Assembly: GCF_019797745.1 (NCBI RefSeq)
Contig: NZ_VOSI01000001.1
Span: forward strand, 556,928-620,927
Source of the DNA: Edaphocola aurantiacus
GTDB lineage: Bacteria > Bacteroidota > Bacteroidia > Chitinophagales > Chitinophagaceae
DNA: 64,000 bases
Direction of reading: 5' to 3'
The notes under the pieces were generated by a model, which was not told the DNA's origin, did no database searches, and saw nothing but the letters and a program-made list of their open reading frames with translations. Positions within the stretch are counted from its first letter, which is position 1, and the number at the start of each line of letters is the position of its first letter. Below are positions 7,589 to 15,591 of this stretch, one piece after another. A program made the position numbers and the translations under genes.

Positions 7589-10334
7589 CATATTTGATGA
7601 GTTCAAAGCGGCTGCAGACGGGGAAGAGGAAGTACCCTTCAAGGAGCAGCTCTGGTCGCGTATAGAATCACGCCTGGACGAGGAACCGGAAAAACGCCGT
7701 GCATTTGTGCCCTGGGTAAGATATATGGCAGCCTCGGTTGTATTGCTGGTAGGATCTGGTATTGTATGGCAGCTGAGTCGTGATGAAAATACGACACCGG
7801 CAACAGAAGTGGCGCAGCATACAACACAGCAGCAAGCAACTGAAATACTGGTAACAGATGCGGACAGCAACAAAACGATAACCGAACCTTCTAAAACGGG
7901 CATTATTGCGGTGGCACCTAAGGCGCCGGTTAAGCAATACAGCACTGAAACGCCAACAGAAAATACTGGTCAGCATGTAGCTGCCACCTCCGCAAAGCAC
8001 AGCACTCTTGTGCAGTCGGAACAGGCTGACAAGGATCCGGTTAAGGAGCATACAAATACACATGTAGCCTCCTCCTATGTAACGGACAGCATCTCAGTAC
8101 TGGCGCACGCAACAGTACAGGCTGAACAGGCAAATAATACTATTGCCGCCAACCCTGCATCTAATAAGGCCTTCCTGTTTAACAGTGTGGTTATTGATAA
8201 GGATATGGAAAGCATCGTTGGTGCCGTGATACAATTAAAAGGGACTAACCAATCGGTAATGAGCGATGATGAGGGGAAGTTTAGTATGCAGGTTCCAGAC
8301 AGTAATGCAACATTGATTGTTAGTTCATTCGGAGCAAAAACAAAAGAGATTAACTTAAGGCAGTTACATTCAAAATGGATTACTCTTGGCGATAATAGTA
8401 CTTCATTGGATGAAGTAGTCGTTTATGGTGCAAAGCTTGATTCCAGATCCTATGTCGGTGCAGTCAGTACCGTTACCGCAAAGGAAATTGCCAAAAGGCC
8501 CGTAACCAGTGTAGCAGCTGCCTTGGACGGAGCAGCACCTGGTGTATTGGTAACCAAAGGCGGCGGACAGCCGGGTTCCAATCCGGACATTATGGTACGC
8601 GGTATGGGTTCATTAAGTGCCAGCAGTGCCCCCCTGATTGTACTGGATGGCGCTCCGTATTCCGGTGCATTGAACAGCATCAACCCCGGAGACATAAAAG
8701 ACCTTGTTATTTTAAAGGATGCAACTTCTAAAGCCGTGTATGGTGCCCGCGCAGCCAATGGTGTCATCCTGGTTACCACTAAAAGAGGTGAAGAAGATGG
8801 AATAAAAGATGGCAATCTTTTTGACAATGTTTTCAAACGTAAAAATAAACGTAAAAAAACCGAAGCGCCAACAGAACAACAACCGCCTGCAAGAGCCGAA
8901 GAGCAGGCCCATAAAGAGGAGCAAACCCGCAATGAGGAAGCATATGAACTTTTTGAAGAGAATAAGTTTGAAAGTCCGCTGAACCAGCCGCTGTCGACCT
9001 TCTCTATTGATGTGGATAAGGCTTCCTATGCCAATATCCGTCGATTTATTATTAACGGAGCAAAAGTACCTAAGGATGCAGTTCGCATCGAAGAGATGAT
9101 CAATTATTTCTCTTATAAGTATCCCCAACCTGAGGCTGGCAAGCCGTTTTCCATCAATACGGAATATAGCGATGCCCCCTGGAATCCACAGCATCGCTTG
9201 CTGAAGATCGGGTTGCAAGGCCGCATTATTCCACAGGACCAGATACCGCCAAGCAATCTTGTATTCCTGATCGATGTGTCCGGATCTATGAGTGATCACA
9301 ATAAGCTGCCTTATGTACAAAAATCTATGGAGCTGCTGACACGCCAGCTGCGTAAAGAAGATCATGTCGCGATTGTAGTATATGCGGGTGCGGCTGGTCT
9401 GGTATTGCCCTCAACCAGTGGCGATCAGAAAGAGAAAATTATGGATGCGATTAACCGTCTGAATGCAGGTGGCAGCACAGCGGGAGGCGCGGGTATAGAG
9501 CTGGCCTACAAGGTGGCGAAGGAAAACTTTATTCCCAACGGCAATAACCGCATCATACTGGCTACAGACGGAGATTTCAACGTAGGTGCCTCAAGTGATC
9601 GCAGTATGCAGGAGCTGATCGAGGAGAAAAGAAAAGACAATATCTTCCTTACCTGCCTGGGATTCGGAATGGGTAATTATAAAGACAGTAAAATGGAGAT
9701 CCTGGCGGATAAAGGGAATGGTAACTATGCTTATATCGATAATCTGGCAGAGGCTCAGAAGACCTTACAGAAAGAATTTGGTTCTACGATGTTTGCCATT
9801 GCAAAGGATGTAAAAATACAGATTGAATTTAATCCTGCTCTGGTACAGTCTTATCGCCTGATCGGTTATGAGAACCGTAAACTGAATGCAGAAGATTTTG
9901 CTAATGATGCTATAGATGCGGGAGAGTTGGGCAGTGGACACACCGTTACGGCTTTATATGAGATCATACCCAAAGGAGTCTCCAGTCCTTATGCCGTCGC
10001 GGCTATAGACCACCGGTATACAACTGCTGTTGCAGACAGTTCTCTGTCTCAATCCAATGAGCTGGCCCGGGTACAATTCAGGTATAAAGAGCCGAATGAA
10101 GAGACCAGCAAATTAATGACCCAGCTGATTCCAAACAACCTGACTCCGGCAAAATTAATATCCAAAGATTTCAGACTGGCTGCAAGTGTTGCCTGGTTGG
10201 GATTACAGCTAAGAGACTCTAAACTGGTTCCGGATAAATCATTAAACCATATTGCTTCATTTGCAAAAGAAGCAATTGACAAGGATAATAAAGAAGAAAC
10301 AGAATTGGTTAAATTAATAGAAGCCACAAAATAA
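7560..10334 (+). CDS. Anti-sigma-like / TonB plug / VWA fusion protein
   Basis: About 924 residues from the ATG at 7560; the frame also has ATGs at 7542 and 7572. Domains, numbered from 7542: cytoplasmic head 10-58 (DEFKAAADG, PFKEQLWSRIESRL) like Bacteroidota anti-sigma heads; one membrane segment 62-79; Thr/Gln-rich linker 80-210; carboxypeptidase-regulatory-like domain 213-290 (SIVGAVIQLKGTNQS); SusC-type plug 290-415 ending VYGARAANGVILVTTKR; charged linker; VWA domain from about 570 with MIDAS motif DVSGSMS at 578-584; and a YfbK/DUF3520-type C-terminus. VWA proteins with regulatory-like and plug domains are known to me in Bacteroidota; the added sigma-coupled membrane head is what stands out. 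The gene overlaps the sigma gene, so a role as its membrane-bound regulator is a reasonable inference. Confidence 0.88.
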   Translation: MLLKMELQNNIFDEFKAAADGEEEVPFKEQLWSRIESRLDEEPEKRRAFVPWVRYMAASVVLLVGSGIVWQLSRDENTTPATEVAQHTTQQQATEILVTDADSNKTITEPSKTGIIAVAPKAPVKQYSTETPTENTGQHVAATSAKHSTLVQSEQADKDPVKEHTNTHVASSYVTDSISVLAHATVQAEQANNTIAANPASNKAFLFNSVVIDKDMESIVGAVIQLKGTNQSVMSDDEGKFSMQVPDSNATLIVSSFGAKTKEINLRQLHSKWITLGDNSTSLDEVVVYGAKLDSRSYVGAVSTVTAKEIAKRPVTSVAAALDGAAPGVLVTKGGGQPGSNPDIMVRGMGSLSASSAPLIVLDGAPYSGALNSINPGDIKDLVILKDATSKAVYGARAANGVILVTTKRGEEDGIKDGNLFDNVFKRKNKRKKTEAPTEQQPPARAEEQAHKEEQTRNEEAYELFEENKFESPLNQPLSTFSIDVDKASYANIRRFIINGAKVPKDAVRIEEMINYFSYKYPQPEAGKPFSINTEYSDAPWNPQHRLLKIGLQGRIIPQDQIPPSNLVFLIDVSGSMSDHNKLPYVQKSMELLTRQLRKEDHVAIVVYAGAAGLVLPSTSGDQKEKIMDAINRLNAGGSTAGGAGIELAYKVAKENFIPNGNNRIILATDGDFNVGASSDRSMQELIEEKRKDNIFLTCLGFGMGNYKDSKMEILADKGNGNYAYIDNLAEAQKTLQKEFGSTMFAIAKDVKIQIEFNPALVQSYRLIGYENRKLNAEDFANDAIDAGELGSGHTVTALYEIIPKGVSSPYAVAAIDHRYTTAVADSSLSQSNELARVQFRYKEPNEETSKLMTQLIPNNLTPAKLISKDFRLAASVAWLGLQLRDSKLVPDKSLNHIASFAKEAIDKDNKEETELVKLIEATK

Positions 10335-10364
10335 AAGGGATTGTTGATACTGGCTTCTGTAAAG

Positions 10365-10399
10365 AAGGCGGGGCAATGAGTAACTCATTGCCCCGCCTT
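10365..10399. terminator. Bidirectional terminator between the VWA fusion and kdsD
   Basis: A 16-bp perfect stem (AAGGCGGGGCAATGAG and its complement) with a 3-base loop sits between convergent genes. Confidence 0.85.
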
Positions 10400-10421
10400 T
10401 GATTTTATTATAACCATAATC

Positions 10422-11387
10422 TTATATCAGTCCTTCTTTTACCAGGTCGTGCAGGTGCACCATACCGGCATAAGCTCCATCTTTGGTCACCAGCAATTGT
10501 GTGATATTATATTGGCGCAACAGTTCCATTGCAGCTACAGCCATTTCTTCTTCGGCAATTGTCTTAGGATTCTTAGTACAGATATCCAGAGCCCTTAGAT
10601 TGGTCAGATCCATATGCTGCTCCAGCATACGGCGCAGATCTCCGTCAGTAATGACCCCTAACAATTGTGTACCCTGCAAAACAGCCGTCGCCCCGAGGCG
10701 GTTTGCAGAAATTGATACAATCACTTCCTTGATATTCGCATCTGCGGCTACAGCCGGACGCGGGTTCTGTGCACTCAGATCTGACACGCGCAGGTACAGT
10801 CTTTTTCCCAGTGCCCCACCCGGATGGTATTTGGCAAAATCACGGGCAGTAAAGCCTTTGAGCTGTAACAAACATACAGCCAGCGCATCTCCCATAACCA
10901 GTTGTGCCGTTGTGCTGGTTGTCGGCGCCAGGTTATTGGGACAAGCCTCCTGGTCAATGGTAGTATCCAGTAAATAATCAGCCTGGGTAGCGAGATAAGA
11001 GGATACCTTACCGCAGATGGCAACAATTTTATTTCCAAAGTTGCGGATGAAAGGAATCAGGGCTTTAATCTCCGGGCTTTCGCCGCTTTTAGAGATCAGC
11101 ACGACAACATCATCCTGTTGTATCATACCCAGATCGCCATGAATAGCATCTGCTGCATGCATAAACAAGGCCGGTGTACCGGTTGAATTCATGGTCGCCA
11201 CTATTTTCTGTGCAATCACGGCACTCTTACCGATCCCGCTGATCACTATTCTGCCGGTACAGGCAGACATCAGGCGAACAACGGCTTCAAAATCGGCAGA
11301 AATAGCTGCCTGCATTTTCTGCAAGGCTTCTATTTCATTGGCAATAGTATCTTGTGCTACTTTAAGTATATTTATATCTGTCGACAT
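10422..11387 (-). CDS. kdsD: Arabinose-5-phosphate isomerase (KdsD/KpsF family)
   Basis: A 321-residue sugar isomerase that interconverts ribulose-5-phosphate and arabinose-5-phosphate, the first step of Kdo synthesis for lipopolysaccharide. The N-terminal SIS domain shows ISGIGKSAVIAQKIVATMNS and LISKSGESPEI, the core has the family's QEACPNNLAPTTSTTAQ and FHPGGxLGK-type sequence (here YHPGGALGKRL), and two CBS domains fill roughly 205-321 (GVITDGDLRRML, QLLVTKDG). It is full length. It starts 7 bases after the DUF2157 gene, so the two form an operon. Confidence 0.95.
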   Translation of the reverse strand: MSTDINILKVAQDTIANEIEALQKMQAAISADFEAVVRLMSACTGRIVISGIGKSAVIAQKIVATMNSTGTPALFMHAADAIHGDLGMIQQDDVVVLISKSGESPEIKALIPFIRNFGNKIVAICGKVSSYLATQADYLLDTTIDQEACPNNLAPTTSTTAQLVMGDALAVCLLQLKGFTARDFAKYHPGGALGKRLYLRVSDLSAQNPRPAVAADANIKEVIVSISANRLGATAVLQGTQLLGVITDGDLRRMLEQHMDLTNLRALDICTKNPKTIAEEEMAVAAMELLRQYNITQLLVTKDGAYAGMVHLHDLVKEGLI

Positions 11388-11394
11388 CTTCGAT

Positions 11395-12438
11395 TTAAGC
11401 TTTTAATTGATCATTGGCATTCTTTCTACGGTACTGCTCCAGTTTTTTACCGATCAGCCAGAAAGATAAGGCCAGTATGGTAAAGAAAATACCTTTATTG
11501 GTCACATCCCAAAAGTATTCAAAATACCGGGTGTACAGGTTGAGCAACAGGAAGAGCAAAGCCGTATCCCGCAAAGCATTGTCCTTTCGCTTGATGGCAT
11601 ATACCAGGATACCCGCCAGCAACAGTGTATAACCTACGGCCCATACCAGTACTTTACTCTGTCGGAAAGCGGTCCACTCCTGGAAGGAATAATTTCCTGA
11701 AATAGATAATCCCCATGCCGCAACCAGGAACAATATCCAGCCCATAAAAAAACTGACTATCCCAAATTCTGAAAGGGCTTTAATCCTCTGTACGAGCCAG
11801 GCAAACGCTATTGCGGCTAATCCGAACAAGGTTAAGCGCAAGGGCATATTCATTCCTGAAAAATAAGGACCATGATGTGCCGCAGCATCTGTATAGGCGG
11901 CCCACCAGCCTCCCAATGTAAGCATCATAGCACCCCATAACATCCGCGATTTGACCACATAGGCCAGGCCTCCCAAAGCAATAGCCACGGCAAAGATAAG
12001 CCAATAATACCGGTCACTGTTCACCGACAATCCTTTGCCGAAATAGGCAACGGAGACGCAGGCACTCAGACCCAATAGTATACTCAGGGATTCGTTGGCC
12101 CAGACGGCCTGTATAAATTTTCGCTTCCGTTTACAGATATACCAGGCCAGTACGGCTGTACAACCTGCAAAGATAAGCCCGATCGTAATTTCGGAGAATG
12201 CGAAATAGCGCCTCATGCGCTCAATCCATTTCTCATCCAGCACCAGTGCCCCAAAGGCTAATAAGGCGCAGGACACCGCGGCGATAAAAGCATAAAAAGT
12301 CAGTGCTTTATAGTCTCCTGCATTTGATTCATAAGATGCCTTTAGTTTCTGAGCAGTAGGGCCGTCGATCAGGTCCTCCTCCTCCCATTTTTCAATAGCG
12401 CGATCCAGCAGGGAGGCCTCCTTCTGATTCAGTTTCAT
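11395..12438 (-). CDS. DUF2157 multi-pass membrane protein
   Basis: A 347-residue inner-membrane protein. The soluble N-terminus (MKLNQKEASLLDRAIEKWEEEDLID) matches the start of DUF2157 proteins, which usually carry a short helical head that detects the next layer of the membrane domain. About ten hydrophobic segments follow, for example ALTFYAFIAAVSCALLAFGA and FFTILALSFWLIG. The C-terminus is basic. It lies directly upstream of kdsD on the same strand. A TAnnTTTG box is found 24 bases before its ATG. No enzymatic function is known to me. Confidence 0.8.
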   Translation of the reverse strand: MKLNQKEASLLDRAIEKWEEEDLIDGPTAQKLKASYESNAGDYKALTFYAFIAAVSCALLAFGALVLDEKWIERMRRYFAFSEITIGLIFAGCTAVLAWYICKRKRKFIQAVWANESLSILLGLSACVSVAYFGKGLSVNSDRYYWLIFAVAIALGGLAYVVKSRMLWGAMMLTLGGWWAAYTDAAAHHGPYFSGMNMPLRLTLFGLAAIAFAWLVQRIKALSEFGIVSFFMGWILFLVAAWGLSISGNYSFQEWTAFRQSKVLVWAVGYTLLLAGILVYAIKRKDNALRDTALLFLLLNLYTRYFEYFWDVTNKGIFFTILALSFWLIGKKLEQYRRKNANDQLKA

Positions 12439-12461
12439 ATGGGTTTCCGGTTGTTTCCGTT

Positions 12462-12469
12462 CAAAGTTA
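12462..12469 (-). promoter_or_regulatory. -7 box (TAACTTTG) for the DUF2157-kdsD operon
   Basis: The minus strand reads TAACTTTG, fitting TAnnTTTG, 24 bases from the ATG at 12438. It is divergent from the box at 12521. Confidence 0.5.
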
Positions 12470-12520
12470 ATAATTCTGAATCATTGATGTTTAGCGTTAC
12501 AGTAATTGTAACATATGCTT

Positions 12521-12528
12521 TATCTTTG
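12521..12528 (+). promoter_or_regulatory. -7 box (TATCTTTG) for the enoyl-CoA hydratase gene
   Basis: TATCTTTG matches TAnnTTTG and lies 21 bases before the ATG at 12549. Confidence 0.55.
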
Positions 12529-12548
12529 GGAAAACAACTAATCATATT

Positions 12549-13325
12549 ATGAGTTTCATACTGAAAACAGTGAGCGACAATGTTGCTTTCATTACCCTGA
12601 ACAGACCCGAAAAATTCAATAGCTTTAACAGAGAGATGGCCCTGGCATTGCAGCAGGCGCTGGATGAGTGTATGCGTGATGATGAGGTGAGAGCGGTATA
12701 CCTGACTGCTGAAGGAAAAGCATTTTGTGCAGGCCAGGACCTGGGCGAAGCTGTAGACCCGGACGGACCAACGCTGAGAAGTATTGTACACGGACATTAT
12801 AATCCTATTATCGAACGCATTCGCAACATTGAAAAGCCTGTAGTATGTGCTGTTAATGGTGTTGCTGCCGGTGCCGGTGCTAATATTGCGCTGTGTTGTG
12901 ATATCGTTGTGGCTACAGAACAGGCTACATTTATTCAGGCATTCAGTAAAATCGGGCTGATTCCTGATTGTGGCGGAACTTTCTTCCTGCCACGCCTGAT
13001 CGGCTTCCAGAAAGCATCTGCACTGATGATGATGGCTGACAATATCGACGCGAAAGAAGCAGAACGACTGGGCATGATTTATAAATATTTCTCTGCAGAA
13101 ACCTTTGTGGAAGAAAGTAAGAAAATTGCATTGCACCTGGCTAAAATGCCGACTAAAGCATTTGCTTATACAAAACTGGCACTGAACAAAACGGTAACCA
13201 ATAACCTGGCGCAGCAACTGGCTGTGGAGGAAGAGTACCAGGCTGCCTGTGGCGAAACTGAAGATTTCGATGAGGGTATCCAGGCATTTCTGGAAAAGCG
13301 TAAGCCGGAATTTAAAGGTATATAA
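12549..13325 (+). CDS. Enoyl-CoA hydratase/isomerase, PaaG-like
   Basis: A 258-residue crotonase-fold enzyme. The CoA-binding and oxyanion-hole segments AFCAGQDLGEA and VNGVAAGAGANIALCCDIV are intact, and the Asp of IGLIPDCGGTFFLPRLIG sits in the catalytic loop. AGQDL and the PDCGG loop resemble PaaG, the 1,2-epoxyphenylacetyl-CoA isomerase, more than classical beta-oxidation hydratases that have a catalytic Glu at this loop. No other paa gene is nearby, so a role in phenylacetate breakdown is not supported by context. The start is the first ATG after a promoter box. A GC-rich terminator follows. Confidence 0.88.
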   Translation: MSFILKTVSDNVAFITLNRPEKFNSFNREMALALQQALDECMRDDEVRAVYLTAEGKAFCAGQDLGEAVDPDGPTLRSIVHGHYNPIIERIRNIEKPVVCAVNGVAAGAGANIALCCDIVVATEQATFIQAFSKIGLIPDCGGTFFLPRLIGFQKASALMMMADNIDAKEAERLGMIYKYFSAETFVEESKKIALHLAKMPTKAFAYTKLALNKTVTNNLAQQLAVEEEYQAACGETEDFDEGIQAFLEKRKPEFKGI

Positions 13326-13340
13326 TTGCATTCATATTCA

Positions 13341-13374
13341 TGGGTGTTGCGCGCCTGCGGCGCGCAACACCCAT
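13341..13374 (+). terminator. Terminator with GCGCGCC-tgc-GGCGCGC core
   Basis: A 15-bp perfect stem (TGGGTGTTGCGCGCC with a TGC loop) is followed by TTTTAAATTTTAAAT. The core closely resembles that of the hairpin at 44413-44451. Confidence 0.75.
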
Positions 13375-13397
13375 TTTAAATTTTAAATAAACAGGGC

Positions 13398-14024
13398 ATG
13401 AAACTGCGACATCTATTAGTGATCCTGGTACTGATTGCCGGAATCGGCTTTGCTGCTTATTATATAGGGAAGCAAAAAGGTACGACACAGATCACACAGA
13501 TCGCCACAAATGAAGTGCTGATCAAACAGATTGCCGAGCTCTCCAGTCTGGAGGTGCAGGGCAATGCCTCTATTACCGAAAGTAATGTAACCAATGACGG
13601 TAGCTGGACCGATGCCTTAAGAAAACTGTTTGTTGAAAACACTATACAGATCACGATCCCTTATATCGCTAAATATGGAGTACGCACTGACTCTAATGAT
13701 TTGCGTATAGTCCAGGAAGAAGACATCATTCACATCTACCTTCCGGAACCACAATTATTGAGTTTTGAAATGCGCCTGGACAAAGCCAGCAATGGCAACA
13801 AACTGGGCTGGATGCAATCGGAAAGCAATGCGGCCTATAACCAGGTACAGAAAAAACTGTATGCACAGACCCGCAGCCAGATGGAGCAAAGCTCCAAGAA
13901 TACAGAACAGGCCAAAGCAAAAATCATTGCTATCCTGAAACAATATTACCAGCCGATGCATAAGAAAGTCGAGGTAACATTCGGCAAAGAAAGTGGGCTG
14001 CAACTATTCCCTTCTTTGAATTAA
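13398..14024 (+). CDS. DUF4230 domain protein with N-terminal membrane anchor
   Basis: 208 residues. A single N-terminal hydrophobic segment (HLLVILVLIAGIGFAAYYIG, about 4-23) anchors or exports the protein; no lipobox is present. The remainder fits DUF4230 (ISSLEVQG-type start here as LSSLEVQGNASI, the TITIPYxAKYGV segment, and EEDIIHIYLPEPQLLS). DUF4230 proteins are widespread and uncharacterised. It lies between the crotonase gene and a T9SS protein gene 25 bases downstream, so the latter two may be cotranscribed. Confidence 0.85.
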   Translation: MKLRHLLVILVLIAGIGFAAYYIGKQKGTTQITQIATNEVLIKQIAELSSLEVQGNASITESNVTNDGSWTDALRKLFVENTIQITIPYIAKYGVRTDSNDLRIVQEEDIIHIYLPEPQLLSFEMRLDKASNGNKLGWMQSESNAAYNQVQKKLYAQTRSQMEQSSKNTEQAKAKIIAILKQYYQPMHKKVEVTFGKESGLQLFPSLN

Positions 14025-14048
14025 TCATTCACATATAATCTTATTTCT

Positions 14049-15488
14049 ATGATGTACCGCTTATTGCTTTTCACTGCTTTGATGGTGGCTATGTGTACCC
14101 GGAATGCAGCCGCGCAGACCAAGAAGATACAGGCATTTAGTTTTGCACAAGGTATTATATCTAACGATACCTCCTGGGAATACCTGGATTCTACCCGCAT
14201 CTACAACCGCAACGGTTATACTATGCCTGATCCGGCAAAACTAATGTTAACAGGTCCCATTTCAGAAGGACGGGCCAGTGAATATGAAGGATATTTACTG
14301 GACTATGTAAATCTTTACATTAAGGAAAACCCTCCCCTGCTCTTTTCACTGGATAGTCTGTGGCTATATACCAGGTTCAATGGAAAGGACTACGGGTATA
14401 TTAATAAATTCAGTCCCGGAAGAGTGCAAACTTTCGGTGGAGATTATGACTTTACGACACTGACGGTTGACAAAAAAGAGCATATAGACTTTGTACTTAA
14501 TGCTTCAGGAAAAACGACCTTGCGTACGGTTAGTGATGTAGATTATGACTTATATCCCATAAGCTACGATATTATACCACGGTTCGATTATACTTACACT
14601 TACGACAATCTCGGGCACATTACACAAATGATCAGCAGAATATGGGATATCAGTAACCCTCTCGCGCCGCCGCAGTATTATGAAAAGGAGACCTGGGCAT
14701 ATAACAATGATCAATTACTTACCCACAAAAAGTTTGGTTACGAAAATCAGGGTATCTGGTTGGAAATGGAGGTGCAAAATTATTTCTACACTACGGGTAA
14801 ACTCAGCAAAATCACCTTAATCCGGCACAATGATTACCAGGAGGAATTTTCTTACCAATACAACCTCAACGGTCAGGTGGCGAAGGTGACTAAGCAAAAA
14901 GCCTATCCTGGATATCAGCTGGCATATGACAGCTACAAGCAGTACAGCTATACCGGCAATAATGTAGCTGAAGAAATTGATTCAACAGTAGACTGGTTTA
15001 AGGTATACCAGAATGAATATGTCAATAGTCTTTTAATGCAGACAACCTGCAAGAAAATAAATCTGACCACTAATGATACATTGAATATATGGCAGCTGAC
15101 GATAGAGCGGGATCAGGATAATGATATAGTATGCATGATCCATAACAATTTTGACAATCAGCCTCCTTATACCAATACAGATTACCGAACTAAAATATAC
15201 CATACTTTTGTTACAGACACTACCCCACCCAATAATATAAAACATGTTATAACGCCCCTACAGGTTACAATCTATCCTAACCCGGCTTCTGATCATCTGG
15301 CACTTTCTTCAGATAAAGATCTTCACCATGCGCAGGTCTCTATCAGCAGTATTGATGGAAGGCTGATCAAGCGTTTCGTTAACCTGCATCAGAACAGAAT
15401 AGATATTGCAGACCTCCCTGCAGGCAGCTATATCCTGAACGTGAACATGGAAAACTATTCCGGAACGGTAAGATTTATTAAAGGATAA
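14049..15488 (+). CDS. Secreted protein with T9SS type A sorting domain, YD-like core
   Basis: A 479-residue exported protein. The signal peptide ends around residue 23 (NAAAQ). The central part has RHS/YD-like strands such as YTYDNLGHITQMISR, YAYNND-type WAYNNDQLLTHKK and YSYTGNNVAEEID. The last 75 residues are a type A T9SS C-terminal domain: IYPNPASDHLAL, an IDGRLIK turn, LPAGSYILNV and a final Lys-Gly. It is thus exported by Sec, then by the type IX machinery, and probably anchored to the cell surface. Its specific role is unknown. Confidence 0.88.
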   Translation: MMYRLLLFTALMVAMCTRNAAAQTKKIQAFSFAQGIISNDTSWEYLDSTRIYNRNGYTMPDPAKLMLTGPISEGRASEYEGYLLDYVNLYIKENPPLLFSLDSLWLYTRFNGKDYGYINKFSPGRVQTFGGDYDFTTLTVDKKEHIDFVLNASGKTTLRTVSDVDYDLYPISYDIIPRFDYTYTYDNLGHITQMISRIWDISNPLAPPQYYEKETWAYNNDQLLTHKKFGYENQGIWLEMEVQNYFYTTGKLSKITLIRHNDYQEEFSYQYNLNGQVAKVTKQKAYPGYQLAYDSYKQYSYTGNNVAEEIDSTVDWFKVYQNEYVNSLLMQTTCKKINLTTNDTLNIWQLTIERDQDNDIVCMIHNNFDNQPPYTNTDYRTKIYHTFVTDTTPPNNIKHVITPLQVTIYPNPASDHLALSSDKDLHHAQVSISSIDGRLIKRFVNLHQNRIDIADLPAGSYILNVNMENYSGTVRFIKG

Positions 15489-15528
15489 ACAAAAAATATG
15501 ATCTCCGCATCATCTGCACATATCTAGA

Positions 15529-15575
15529 CTATAAAACAACGAAGCATCCCAATGGGATGCTTCGTTGTTTTATAG
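15529..15575. terminator. Bidirectional terminator, 22-bp perfect stem
   Basis: A 22-bp perfect inverted repeat starting CTATAAAACAACGAAGCATC with a 3-base AAT loop sits between the convergent T9SS gene and mfd. A and T tracts on the stem ends serve both directions. Confidence 0.85.
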
Positions 15576-15591
15576 TTGGAACATACTCGTG

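Noticed and set aside
12435-13331. Minus-strand frame of 298 codons across the crotonase gene
   Set aside because: The plus strand encodes a complete enoyl-CoA hydratase with catalytic motifs; the antisense frame is rich in Cys, Phe and His without any known pattern.
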